Shown here: one piece after another, positions 35,291 to 41,926 of the stretch
Layout: every line of letters begins with the position of its first letter
Position numbering within the stretch: the first letter of the stretch is position 1
NCBI RefSeq assembly: GCF_019890725.1
Contig: NZ_JAINZZ010000065.1
Location: forward strand, 1-43,708
DNA from: Actinacidiphila acidipaludis
Lineage (GTDB): Bacteria; Actinomycetota; Actinomycetes; Streptomycetales; Streptomycetaceae
Length of the DNA stretch: 43,708 nucleotides
Direction: 5' to 3'
The notes under the pieces: model-generated
What the model was told of the DNA's origin: nothing
The model's input: only the letters and a program-made list of their open reading frames with translations
The model's database searches: none
Translations under genes and position numbers: made by a program

Positions 35291-35647
35291 ATGGTAGCTC
35301 CTGAGGAACCACGTTCAGGGATCAGCCAACTCAGAAGGGGAGTCCTGCAGTTCTGCGTCCTGGCCCAGCTGCGGGACCGCGAGAAGTACGCCTACGAACT
35401 GGTGCGGGAACTGTGCGACACGCACGGGCTGGTGACCAGCGAAGGCACGATCTACCCCCTGCTGTCCCGGCTTCGAAAGGACGCGTGGGTCAGCTCCTTC
35501 CTGCGCGAGTCCGAGGTCGGGCCGGCGCGCCGCTACTACTCGCTGACGTCCGCGGGACGCGATGCGCTGGAGAAGTTCACCGGCGACTGGGCGCAGTTCC
35601 GCACGGCCGTCGACAAACTGCTGGACAACGAGGAGGACCACCGATGA
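35291..35647 (+). CDS. PadR family transcriptional regulator
   Basis: 118 residues, the short PadR-s2 type. The winged helix is complete: LRRGVLQFCVLAQLRDREKYAYELVRELCD, then SEGTIYPLLSRLRKDAWV and RRYYSLTSAGRDALEKFTGDW. Proteins of this type often repress their own operon and a coupled membrane protein. Here the ATG of the HAAS-domain gene overlaps the stop (ATGA), a classic PadR/HAAS pair. There is no ribosome site before ATG 35291. Confidence 0.92.
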   Translation: MVAPEEPRSGISQLRRGVLQFCVLAQLRDREKYAYELVRELCDTHGLVTSEGTIYPLLSRLRKDAWVSSFLRESEVGPARRYYSLTSAGRDALEKFTGDWAQFRTAVDKLLDNEEDHR

Positions 35648-36126
35648 CGTCTGTGCGCCAACAACTCGTCGAGGAGTACCTGCGGCGCCTGGACAGCGCC
35701 TCCGCCGTTCTCGAGCCGCAGCGCCGCGCGGAGCTCAGGGCAGAGATTCGTGAGCACATCGAGGCGGCCACGGACGAAGTGGAGGTCCTGGACGCGACCG
35801 CGGTGCGGGCCATTCTGGAGCGACTGGGTTCTCCGGAGGAGATCGTCTCGGCCGAGCAGGGGCCGACGCCCACGGAATCCGCAACGCCCACGGAATCCGC
35901 AACGCCCACGGAATCCGCAACGCCCACGGCACACCCGGCGCCACCGGACTCCGCACCCGCGGTGGCGTCGACGACCGGGCGGTCCAACAGGAAGGTCGTC
36001 GTCCTCGGCGTGGCAGCGGCGCTCCTCGGCTGTTTTCTGGCCCTGGCCTGGTGGGCCCTGCAGTCGTCCCAGCCGAACGACGCCATGCATCAGCCCAGCG
36101 GGCCGGCGGCGACGAGCACTCCTTGA
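35644..36126 (+). CDS. HAAS-domain membrane protein paired with PadR
   Basis: 160 residues. The HAAS (DUF1700-like) helical domain occupies 1-75 (QQLVEEYLRRLDSASAVLEPQRRAELRAEIREHI, AVRAILERLGSPEEIV). A linker made of TPTESA repeats follows, then one membrane helix (VVLGVAAALLGCFLALAWWAL) and a short tail. HAAS proteins are thought to sense at the membrane and signal to the PadR partner through the helical domain. Translation is coupled to PadR by the 4-nt ATGA overlap. The repeat linker is the part most likely to vary. Confidence 0.88.
   Translation: MTSVRQQLVEEYLRRLDSASAVLEPQRRAELRAEIREHIEAATDEVEVLDATAVRAILERLGSPEEIVSAEQGPTPTESATPTESATPTESATPTAHPAPPDSAPAVASTTGRSNRKVVVLGVAAALLGCFLALAWWALQSSQPNDAMHQPSGPAATSTP
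35866..35929 (+). repeat. 18-bp in-frame minisatellite in the HAAS gene
   Basis: ACGCCCACGGAATCCGCA occurs three times without change (35866, 35884, 35902) plus a partial fourth copy. It encodes TPTESA hexapeptides. Identity at every base, including third positions, points to recent expansion. Confidence 0.9.
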
Positions 36127-36318
36127 CGGCGACACACTCAGCCGTCGGAAAAGTGCTCTGCGTGAACAAGGGGCCTCTTCCCGTTACCCGCAGGCCTGAT
36201 CACGGCGGTGGGAGTCCTGCAAGGGCCGTTGTCAGCGCCTGGCCCTAGCATCCCGAACGTTGGGCCTGGGGCAAGCACATGCTGGGTCCGATGTTCGTTG
36301 CCTGTGGGGGGAGAGACC

Positions 36319-37359
36319 GTGGGAGCCAAGACCGGCCTGCTGGTGTACGCGGACGCAGATGTGCCGGAGCTGCTGCACCGGGTGGAGTCCGAAGCGCCGG
36401 ACCTGGAACGGACGCTCGCCCTGATGCGACGTCTCTATCCGGAGTGGGAGATCGCAGAGGGAGACGTCTCGAACCTATCGGACGCCGTCTATCCACCCGA
36501 CGGGACGGCGTACGCCGCGAGTTGGCCGGGAGTGGAGGTCGTCTGCGACCGGCGGGTGATGGTCGATGAGCCGTCGCAGCTTGCCGAGCCTCTGGTGGGC
36601 GCGAGCCGTGGGCGGCGGCTGGTCCTGCACGCCATGCACAGTGTGGTCGACTGGCTGGCGTTCGCCGTCTGGGAGGACGGTCGCCTCGTTCGGTCGCTGA
36701 GCGTGTCACCCGACAGCGGCATCATCGAGAACGTCGGCGATCCGCTTCCTTTCGAACTGCCCTACTGGGCCGGGGAACGGCCGGCAGAGGTCATCCCATG
36801 GCCGGGTGAGGAGGACGATCCCTATCCGCTGCCCTTCCACCCACTCGACTTCGGCGAGGACGCACTCCGTGCACTCTGCGGGTTCATCATCGAAGGCCGT
36901 CCCGAGCCCGGCGACGTCGACGCGGACTCCATAGCCCTCCATGGCTTCGCCGTGCACGACCCGAGCGGGCCGAGCCGGTCCGAGAAGGAAGAGGCACTGA
37001 AGCAGGCCGTCGCAGCCATGGGCCCGGGACGCTTCTACTCGATGGGACCCGACGGAAGGCTGGTCGAGCGGAGCCGGCCGAAGCCCATGTGCGGTCGCTG
37101 CCACGTGTGCGACGAGATGTGCTGGTGTGGCCATCCAGCCTGTGGCGTGTGGACAATCTGGTGCGGCCGGTGCGACCGCCGTTGGGCGGCACGTGGGCGC
37201 GATGCTTGGAGTTCACCGTCGTTGAGCAGGTCCCTCCATGGCTGGTCGCCGGTCCGCACGGGTACGCCGTCGAATGGGTGGTTGCCGCGGCGCGCACTCT
37301 CACGCCCGAGCAGGTGGGTACGCTCAGCCGGCTGTCGGACGCCGGCGAAGAGGCCCTGA
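36319..37359 (+). CDS. DUF6928 family protein with Cys-rich tail
   Basis: 346 residues from GTG 36319, preceded by GGGGGGAGAG. The start GAKTGLLVYADADVPELL and the body (YPEWEIAEGDVSNLSDAVYPPDG, HAMHSVVDWLAFAVWEDGRLVRSLSVSPDSG, LPYWAGERP, FHPLDFGEDALRALCGF) identify DUF6928, an actinomycete cytosolic family of unknown role. DUF6928 proteins normally end near MGPDGRLVE. Here a Cys-rich stretch follows (CGRCHVCDEMCWCGHPACGV, then CGRCDRRW), a zinc-ribbon-like pattern. After that comes about 60 residues of Ser/Arg/Pro text that looks out of frame and overlaps the next coding frame. A frameshift near 37200 is therefore suspected. Confidence 0.75.
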   Translation: MGAKTGLLVYADADVPELLHRVESEAPDLERTLALMRRLYPEWEIAEGDVSNLSDAVYPPDGTAYAASWPGVEVVCDRRVMVDEPSQLAEPLVGASRGRRLVLHAMHSVVDWLAFAVWEDGRLVRSLSVSPDSGIIENVGDPLPFELPYWAGERPAEVIPWPGEEDDPYPLPFHPLDFGEDALRALCGFIIEGRPEPGDVDADSIALHGFAVHDPSGPSRSEKEEALKQAVAAMGPGRFYSMGPDGRLVERSRPKPMCGRCHVCDEMCWCGHPACGVWTIWCGRCDRRWAARGRDAWSSPSLSRSLHGWSPVRTGTPSNGWLPRRALSRPSRWVRSAGCRTPAKRP

Positions 37360-37667
37360 CGCAGCAACTCTGGGCTCGCTGGGCTCAGGGGCGAGCCAGG
37401 AACGGCTCCCCCGTGGGATGGAGCTTGTCGACGCTGCACTCGGCAGTGGCGGAGGCTGCCCGACAGGTAGGGCCCGAGCTGTTCGGCCCTGACGAGGACG
37501 AGGACGGCACCGAAGTGCTCATCGATCCTGCCTGGCAGCGGGCTTTCAAGGCGGCGTACTCGGCCGCCCTCGCGCTCGGCGCCCCCGAACTCCTCGCTCC
37601 CGAGGGGAACGAAATCCTTGCCCGCCGTTGGACCACCGTGTTCGGCACGCCCGACGAGCCCGGGTGA
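37206..37667 (+). CDS. Hypothetical protein, perhaps a displaced 3' part of the preceding gene
   Basis: About 153 residues from TTG 37206; GTG 37089 upstream in the same frame is less likely. No family is recognised. The chain is soluble and helical: WLVAGPHGYAVEWVVAAART, TPEQVGTLSRLSDAGEEALTQQ, DPAWQRAFKAAYSAALALG. It looks like good Streptomyces coding sequence, whereas the overlapping last 150 bp of the DUF6928 frame does not. Either the two genes overlap, or one base change split a longer protein. There is no convincing ribosome site at either start. Confidence 0.55.
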   Translation: MEFTVVEQVPPWLVAGPHGYAVEWVVAAARTLTPEQVGTLSRLSDAGEEALTQQLWARWAQGRARNGSPVGWSLSTLHSAVAEAARQVGPELFGPDEDEDGTEVLIDPAWQRAFKAAYSAALALGAPELLAPEGNEILARRWTTVFGTPDEPG

Positions 37668-37715
37668 CCTCGGATCGGGAGGAGGCGGAGCGGAGACGGC
37701 GGGCGGCCTTCAGCT

Positions 37716-37929
37716 TCAGGGCCTGAGCCGGTTTTTCTGAGGGTCGAAGCAGACCAGACCCATGGAGGCCGCCAAGGTTGCCGCATAGGCGGAGGCTTCC
37801 TCGGTCATGCTCCATCGCATCGGGAAGTAGACGAGCGGGCCGCTTGCCTCTCCGATCAACGGCCCTGTCGACCAAGGCGACGTGTCCTCCTCGTCCTCGG
37901 TCAGGTCGCACCACCTGGCGCTACCCAGT
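37716..37929 (-). pseudogene. C-terminal fragment of a hypothetical protein gene
   Basis: The last 70 or so codons of a minus-strand gene survive: WCDLTEDEEDTSPW, GPLVYFPMRWSMTEEASAYA and ATLAASMGLVCFDPQKNRLRP. The ending resembles a family common near Streptomyces integrases. Upstream of about 37930 the frame runs into the antisense of the integrase fragment, so the 5' part was removed at that junction. Confidence 0.6.
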
Positions 37930-37931
37930 CC

Positions 37932-38349
37932 GACGCCGGCCGTCGCTTTCTCGCGCTGTCGGAATTCATGCGGAGGGACCTCGTGCGCCACCTCGCCTGG
38001 TACGCGGAGAAGAAACCGAACGGATTGCTGTTCGTGGGGGAGAAGGGTGCTCCTTTTCGACGCTCGTCCTTCGGACGTAAATGGCGTAGGGCCCGCGCGA
38101 AAGTGGGGCTTCCGGAGAACTTCCGCTTCTACGATCTGCGGCACACCGGGCACACCCTGTCGACGCAGCCGGCGCCACACTCATGGACGCCAGGGTCCGC
38201 GCCGGCCAGTGCTCCGAGCGGGCGGCGCTGATCTGATCTACCAACACTCGCCGCTGGCTCGGCAGAAGGAGATCGCTGCCGCACTGGATGCGCGTGCCCG
38301 ATCCGAGCGGGCAAAGCCTTCTCGTTCGGATCTGGTGCGCGATGCATAA
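37932..38349 (+). pseudogene. Tyrosine site-specific integrase, 5'-truncated and frameshifted
   Basis: Only the C-terminal catalytic part remains. It reads RRFLALSEFMRRDLVRHLAW, EKKPNGLLFVGEKGAPFRR, FGRKWRRARAKVGLP, then the conserved FRFYDLRHTGHTLSTQ box (the HxxR position). Next to 38170 one base is missing; supplying it gives AGATLMDARVRAGQCSERAAL. At 38229-38238 TGATC is present twice; removing one copy gives ALIYQHSPLARQKEIAAALD, with the nucleophile Tyr at 38239-38241. It ends at TAA 38349. The enzyme would have recombined an integrative element at the tRNA site 53 bp away, but as written it is inactive. The start of homology near 37930 is a clean junction with the previous fragment. 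Confidence 0.88.
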
Positions 38350-38367
38350 AGAGGTCTGGACAACACA

Positions 38368-38399
38368 AAAGGCCCGGGTCTTCGACCCGAGCCTTTTTC
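38368..38399. terminator. Terminator with T-run between integrase remnant and tRNA fragment
   Basis: AAAGGCCCGGGTC (38368-38380), loop TTC, GACCCGAGCCTTT (38384-38396): 13 bp with one C-A mismatch, then TTTCTTT. With A- and T-runs on both sides it works in either direction. It directly follows the tRNA 3' end on the minus strand, as native tRNA terminators do. Confidence 0.88.
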
Positions 38400-38401
38400 T
38401 T

Positions 38402-38450
38402 TGGAGCGGATGACGGGAATCGAACCCGCGCTCTGAGCTTGGGAATCACG
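38402..38450 (-). other. 3' half of tRNA-Gly(CCC): integration attachment-site remnant
   Basis: On the minus strand the sequence contains an anticodon loop TTCCCAA (CCC at 38441-38443), the 3' anticodon strand GCTCA, the T-arm GCGGG-TTCGATT-CCCGT, the acceptor strand CATCCGC, a discriminator and encoded CCA at 38402-38404. The 5' half is absent: the expected 5' anticodon strand is broken (38446-38450 does not pair) and no GCGGATG acceptor strand follows. Elements that insert into tRNA genes leave just such a displaced 3' end. An intact tRNA-Gly should lie at the other boundary of the element, outside this window. Confidence 0.85.
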
Positions 38451-38607
38451 GGGCCCAGGAGGCTGCGTCTACTCGCTGACCTGCACCTATGACGGTTCTC
38501 GGAGGCTGCAGGACGGCCCGCCGTTGACCGCGTTTCGCCGGGATGCACCCCTCGGACGGGCATGCATCGGGCACGTCCCGATGAGCTTCGGGACGGCGTC
38601 GCAGCCA

Positions 38608-38735
38608 TCAGGTGAGAGGATCGCCGGCAGGTCCGTAGACGTTGATGTACTGCCGCCAGACGGGGTTCCGGGCGTCGAGGTAGAAGCCGCGGAGACGTTC
38701 AACAGGAACTGGCCGGAGTGTGGTCCCTCGACCAG
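38608..38735 (-). pseudogene. Scrap of an unknown gene (C-terminal end)
   Basis: On the minus strand a frame with clean third-position GC reads RPVPVERLRGFYLDARNPV, then WRQYINVYGPAGDPLT and a stop at 38608. It looks like a real protein end but is only about 40 residues long and has no start. The family was not identified. Confidence 0.4.
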
Positions 38736-38982
38736 ACCGTCCAGGCAGGATCGCGCACGGAGCTCGTCGACAGTGGCAACCCCCTCTGGTCGCCAGGGAC
38801 TAACGGAATCCACCGCTGCTGATGTCCGGTGCTCAACGGCATCCATCGTCTTGGCTGGTCATGGCCCTACTCGTGTACACAGACTACGCATCGACCGTGA
38901 GTCGGCACGGGCTCCCCAGCAGTTGCACCACTGTGCGCCCTCTGTGCCATCTTGAGCGATGGCCTTGGTTGAGGTCGGATTT

Positions 38983-39025
38983 CCCTGTATGCACTGACAG
39001 GGGAATTCAGGCTGGCTTGCCAGCC
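38983..39025 (+). promoter_or_regulatory. Two hairpins in the leader of the GNAT-PIN gene
   Basis: CCCTGT (38983-38988) pairs with ACAGGG (38997-39002), and GGCTGGC (39010-39016) pairs with GCCAGCC (39019-39025). The second ends only about 5 nt before the ribosome site GGAGGGGGAG. A weak promoter, TTGGTT-N17-TATGCA, overlaps the first. The arrangement suits control of translation or an operator. Confidence 0.45.
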
Positions 39026-39042
39026 CTTCTGGAGGGGGAGCG

Positions 39043-41109
39043 ATGGCGATCGAGGTGCTGTGGGTGTCTGCCACTCACGACGAGCTGATCGACAAGGCCG
39101 TAGCGTTGGGGAATCGGCACACCAGGACACTCGGCCTGATGACGCCGCCTGCATACCGCAAGATGGCAGATGATGGGGGGCTCGTGGCCGCCGTCGAAGC
39201 GGATGAGCTGGTTGGGTACGCGCTGTTCGGGCTTCCGAAGAGAAGTCCCCACATACGTCTTGCGCACCTGTGTGTGTCCGAAGACCACCGCGGCAAAGGC
39301 ATCGCACGACGCCTCGTTGAGGCAATCAGCAAGCAGTATCCGCAACGGCTCGGCATCAAAGCGAAGTGCCGACGAGACTACGAGCTCAGCGGTATGTGGA
39401 CGAGTCTGGGCTTTGTACCACGGGGAGAGGTCCGAGGGCGGGGTCGTGGCGGTGAAATCCTCGATGGATGGTGGCTGGACCTCGGACATCCGGACTTGTT
39501 TGCGGATGTGGAGAGTGATGCGCAGTTGACGGTGGCTGTCGATCACGGCGTCTTCGCCGACCTGCGCGGGCTTGCCGAGAGGAGTGACCCGGAGGAGTCC
39601 CGTGCGATGGAAGCGGGGTGGATGACGGATCTCGTCGAACTTGTCCACACGCCCCAACTGGTCCACCAAATTCGAGATGTCACTGATACAGCGGAGCGGC
39701 AGCACCAGCGGTCGGCACTCAATGGTCTGCGCCAGCTAACTCCTGATCCCAGCGCTGTGGCGGAGCGTAGGAGCGAACTGGTCCGGGCGGTCGCTCGATC
39801 CTCTGGACATCTGACCGTCGACGCGGAACTTCATCGCTGCCTGCAATACATCGCCGAGACTTCGTGCGCCGGTCTGCAAGTTCTCGCGACCCGCGACTCG
39901 CAACTGTCTCGTTTGGCCGACATCGCGTGGGAAGTTGCTAGGGTTCGCGTCGTTTCACCTGCAACCGTGACCCTCCATGTGGATGAACTTCGACAGGCTC
40001 AGGTGTACCGCCCAGCGGATTTGATGGGCACTGAGTTTAGGTCTAGCGCGGTGGCGGCCGGCGGAGAGGGCGAACTGATCGCGTTCTTTCGGCAGTCAGG
40101 CCACGACGATGGTTCCGCCTTCGCTGAGAGGCTGCGGTCGCTAAGCGAGGGAACGATCGCATGGCGCCGCGAGTTGCTGCGTGACGGTGAAGGCCGCCCC
40201 GTCGCACTGTACGCGTGGGCACTCGACGGGCGCACCTTGATCGTCCCGGTTCTTCGAACGGCCCGCCATCGCCTGGAACAAACTCTGGCGCGGCAACTTC
40301 TCTTCCTGCTTAAGCGCCTCGGTCGGGACTGCGGCGCTGAGATCGTCCGCATTACCGATCCGCATCCCTCTGATGTCGCCAAGGAAGCGGCGCGGGACGA
40401 CGGGTTCTTCGAGCATGGCGGCAGACTCATCGCTCTTCTCGTTAACGTGTGCGGGACGGCTGCTGGAGTGGAAGCGGTGGCTGGCGGCCTCGCCCGTGAG
40501 GTGACCGTAGAGACAACCTCCCTCCAGGCTGGGATGCCAGCCGAGGTCGCTGCGCTGGTAGAGCGAGCCTGGTGGCCGGCGAAGGTCATCGACTCGGAGC
40601 TGCCGTCTTTCCTGGTGCCTATCAAGCCTCGATGGTCCACCGAACTGTTCAACGTTCCCGCCATGCTGATTCCGCGGAGCGACGTCCTGGGCATCAGTAG
40701 GGAGCACGTCTACTACCGCTCCTCTGGCCGCCGAGGGGTGAGCGTGCCGGCTCGCCTCCTCTGGTACGTCAGCGAGGGCAAGTCTCCCGTGGAAGGCCAG
40801 ATGGTGATGGGGAGTTCGCGACTCGACGAGGTGTTCATCGACACACCCGACAGCCTGTTCTCGAAATTCGAACACCTGGGCGTATATGGTCGTGCTGAGG
40901 TTCAAGAGGCTGCTGACGCTTCCGGCCGCGCCATGGCGCTGAGGTTCTCAGACACCGAGATCTTCCCCAAGCCGGTGACCCTGCGGCGATTGACCTCGCT
41001 GGCCAGGGAGCTAGGACTAGCGTGGTCGCCGAGCTCGCTGATCTCATTGTCGAAGATCAAGAACGAGCTGTTCCAGGCGATCTATCAAGAGGGGCACCGA
41101 ACGACGTGA
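39043..41109 (+). CDS. GNAT - PIN - GNAT-like - PUA/ASCH-like multidomain protein
   Basis: 688 residues; ATG 39043 follows GGAGGGGGAG. Residues about 40-145 are a GNAT acetyltransferase with the acetyl-CoA loop in HLCVSEDHRGKGIARRLVEA. Residues about 160-320 look like a PIN nuclease: Asp167 in VAVDHGVFADL, Asp260 in VDAELHRCL, and Asp285 in LATRDSQLSRL followed by RVVSPATV. Residues about 370-470 resemble a second, degenerate GNAT fold (ARQLLFLLKRLGRDCGAEIV, ending DDGFFEHGGRLIALLVN). Residues about 565-655 read like a PUA/ASCH/EVE barrel (LLWYVSEG, DEVFIDTP, GVYGRAEVQEA, RFSDTEIFPKPVTL). RNA cleavage plus acylation is suggested, for example acting on tRNA. Domain 1 is clear; the others are by motif and context. 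The next gene, an ASCH protein, starts inside the stop codon. Confidence 0.8.
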   Translation: MAIEVLWVSATHDELIDKAVALGNRHTRTLGLMTPPAYRKMADDGGLVAAVEADELVGYALFGLPKRSPHIRLAHLCVSEDHRGKGIARRLVEAISKQYPQRLGIKAKCRRDYELSGMWTSLGFVPRGEVRGRGRGGEILDGWWLDLGHPDLFADVESDAQLTVAVDHGVFADLRGLAERSDPEESRAMEAGWMTDLVELVHTPQLVHQIRDVTDTAERQHQRSALNGLRQLTPDPSAVAERRSELVRAVARSSGHLTVDAELHRCLQYIAETSCAGLQVLATRDSQLSRLADIAWEVARVRVVSPATVTLHVDELRQAQVYRPADLMGTEFRSSAVAAGGEGELIAFFRQSGHDDGSAFAERLRSLSEGTIAWRRELLRDGEGRPVALYAWALDGRTLIVPVLRTARHRLEQTLARQLLFLLKRLGRDCGAEIVRITDPHPSDVAKEAARDDGFFEHGGRLIALLVNVCGTAAGVEAVAGGLAREVTVETTSLQAGMPAEVAALVERAWWPAKVIDSELPSFLVPIKPRWSTELFNVPAMLIPRSDVLGISREHVYYRSSGRRGVSVPARLLWYVSEGKSPVEGQMVMGSSRLDEVFIDTPDSLFSKFEHLGVYGRAEVQEAADASGRAMALRFSDTEIFPKPVTLRRLTSLARELGLAWSPSSLISLSKIKNELFQAIYQEGHRTT

Positions 41110-41585
41110 ACGATCCGGAGCGCGCGATGCTGCTGTCCGTCCACCCCCGTTTCGCGACTGCGATCCTGGATGGCAGCAAGACGGTGGAAGTCCGCCGCCA
41201 GCGCGTCGCCGCACCTCCCGGTACCCCGGTTCTGCTGTACGCGACCGCGCCCACCATGGCCTTGGTGGGCCTGGCGCGGATTGCCGCCGTCCATACCGCC
41301 TCCCCGAGGGAGGTGTGGTCCGTCTACCGCTCTCAGACGGGGATCACCCAGCGCGAGTACGACGCCTACATGAGCGGCGCGACGCAAGCCAGCGGCCTAA
41401 CGTTGGAGGACACCTTCGCCTTCGACGAGCCGGTGACGCTCGGAGCGCTGCGTGCCGCAGGGACCTTCCACCCGCCCCAGAGCTACCGCTACCTGAAAGG
41501 CGATGACCTGCGTCAAGTCGCCGCGACTGGCTCTGTTGTGGGCGCGGCCCTTCGACAAGCACTGGGAGATCTGGTTCCTGCATAG
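41106..41585 (+). CDS. ASCH domain protein
   Basis: 159 residues. GTG 41106 overlaps the stop codon of the previous gene (GTGA). ATG 41127, with GGAG 6 nt upstream, is an equally good start. The ASCH superfamily (PUA-like fold, RNA-linked) shows at once: LLSVHPRFATAILDGSKTVEVRR, with the signature GxKxxExR. VLLYATAPTMALVGLARI and the closing FHPPQSYRYL follow. ASCH domains are proposed to bind RNA, and some have nuclease or amidohydrolase activity. Coupling to a protein that itself ends in a PUA-like barrel suggests that they work as a pair. Confidence 0.88.
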   Translation: MNDPERAMLLSVHPRFATAILDGSKTVEVRRQRVAAPPGTPVLLYATAPTMALVGLARIAAVHTASPREVWSVYRSQTGITQREYDAYMSGATQASGLTLEDTFAFDEPVTLGALRAAGTFHPPQSYRYLKGDDLRQVAATGSVVGAALRQALGDLVPA

Positions 41586-41926
41586 CGCCCGCTGGCCGAA
41601 TCGATGCAGACAACGCGGTGACGAAGTGTCCCGTCCCAGAGCGGCTTGCGAGCTTGGATCCTGCAACGGTGCCAGGGGCGACGGACCCCCGTACCGCGCT
41701 GTAGCTCCGCCGGCGCTGCGCAGAAATGAGAGGCTGCGGTGACCGCGCCCAGACGCTTAGGCTGCGGCTTCGCCGGGGTCCTCGTCGTCCGGGCTCCAGC
41801 CAAAGCTTGAACGCGCCGAACGCAGGCTGATCGCCCTTCCTCGCTCGCGCTGGCCGAGAGGCGACGATATGCGTAGATCTTGTCAAGTGAGTAGCGGCGT
41901 GTCTGTAGGCGTGGGAGGGTGTGGAA
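41586..41926. other. Intergenic region with a C-terminal gene remnant
   Basis: About 340 bp without a full gene. It holds the minus-strand fragment listed separately and a ribosome site GGGAGG at 41913-41918. Base composition falls noticeably from left to right across it. Confidence 0.45.
41757..41850 (-). pseudogene. Possible C-terminal remnant of an unknown gene
   Basis: A minus-strand frame ends RGRAISLRSARSSFGW then SPDDEDPGEAAA and a TAA stop at 41757. The acidic end looks like a genuine protein C-terminus, but nothing upstream supports a gene, and the family is unknown. Confidence 0.3.

Larger units (their letters stand above)
38451..39042. other. Gene-poor island margin
   Basis: About 590 bp between the attachment-site remnant and the first island gene. 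No full-length gene is convincing. It contains a minus-strand gene scrap (listed) and two inverted repeats just before 39043 (listed). Confidence 0.5.

Noticed and set aside
37968..38231. Reading the 87-codon integrase piece as an intact small protein
   Set aside because: Its last 20 codons are out of register; repairing one base joins it to the conserved integrase end, so it is a fragment.
38402..38450. Calling a complete tRNA gene on the minus strand
   Set aside because: The 5' acceptor, D-arm and 5' anticodon strand are missing, so it cannot fold as a tRNA.
38524..38955. Plus-strand frame of 143 codons at the island margin
   Set aside because: Mixed composition, no ribosome site and no family; the minus-strand scrap inside it has better coding character.
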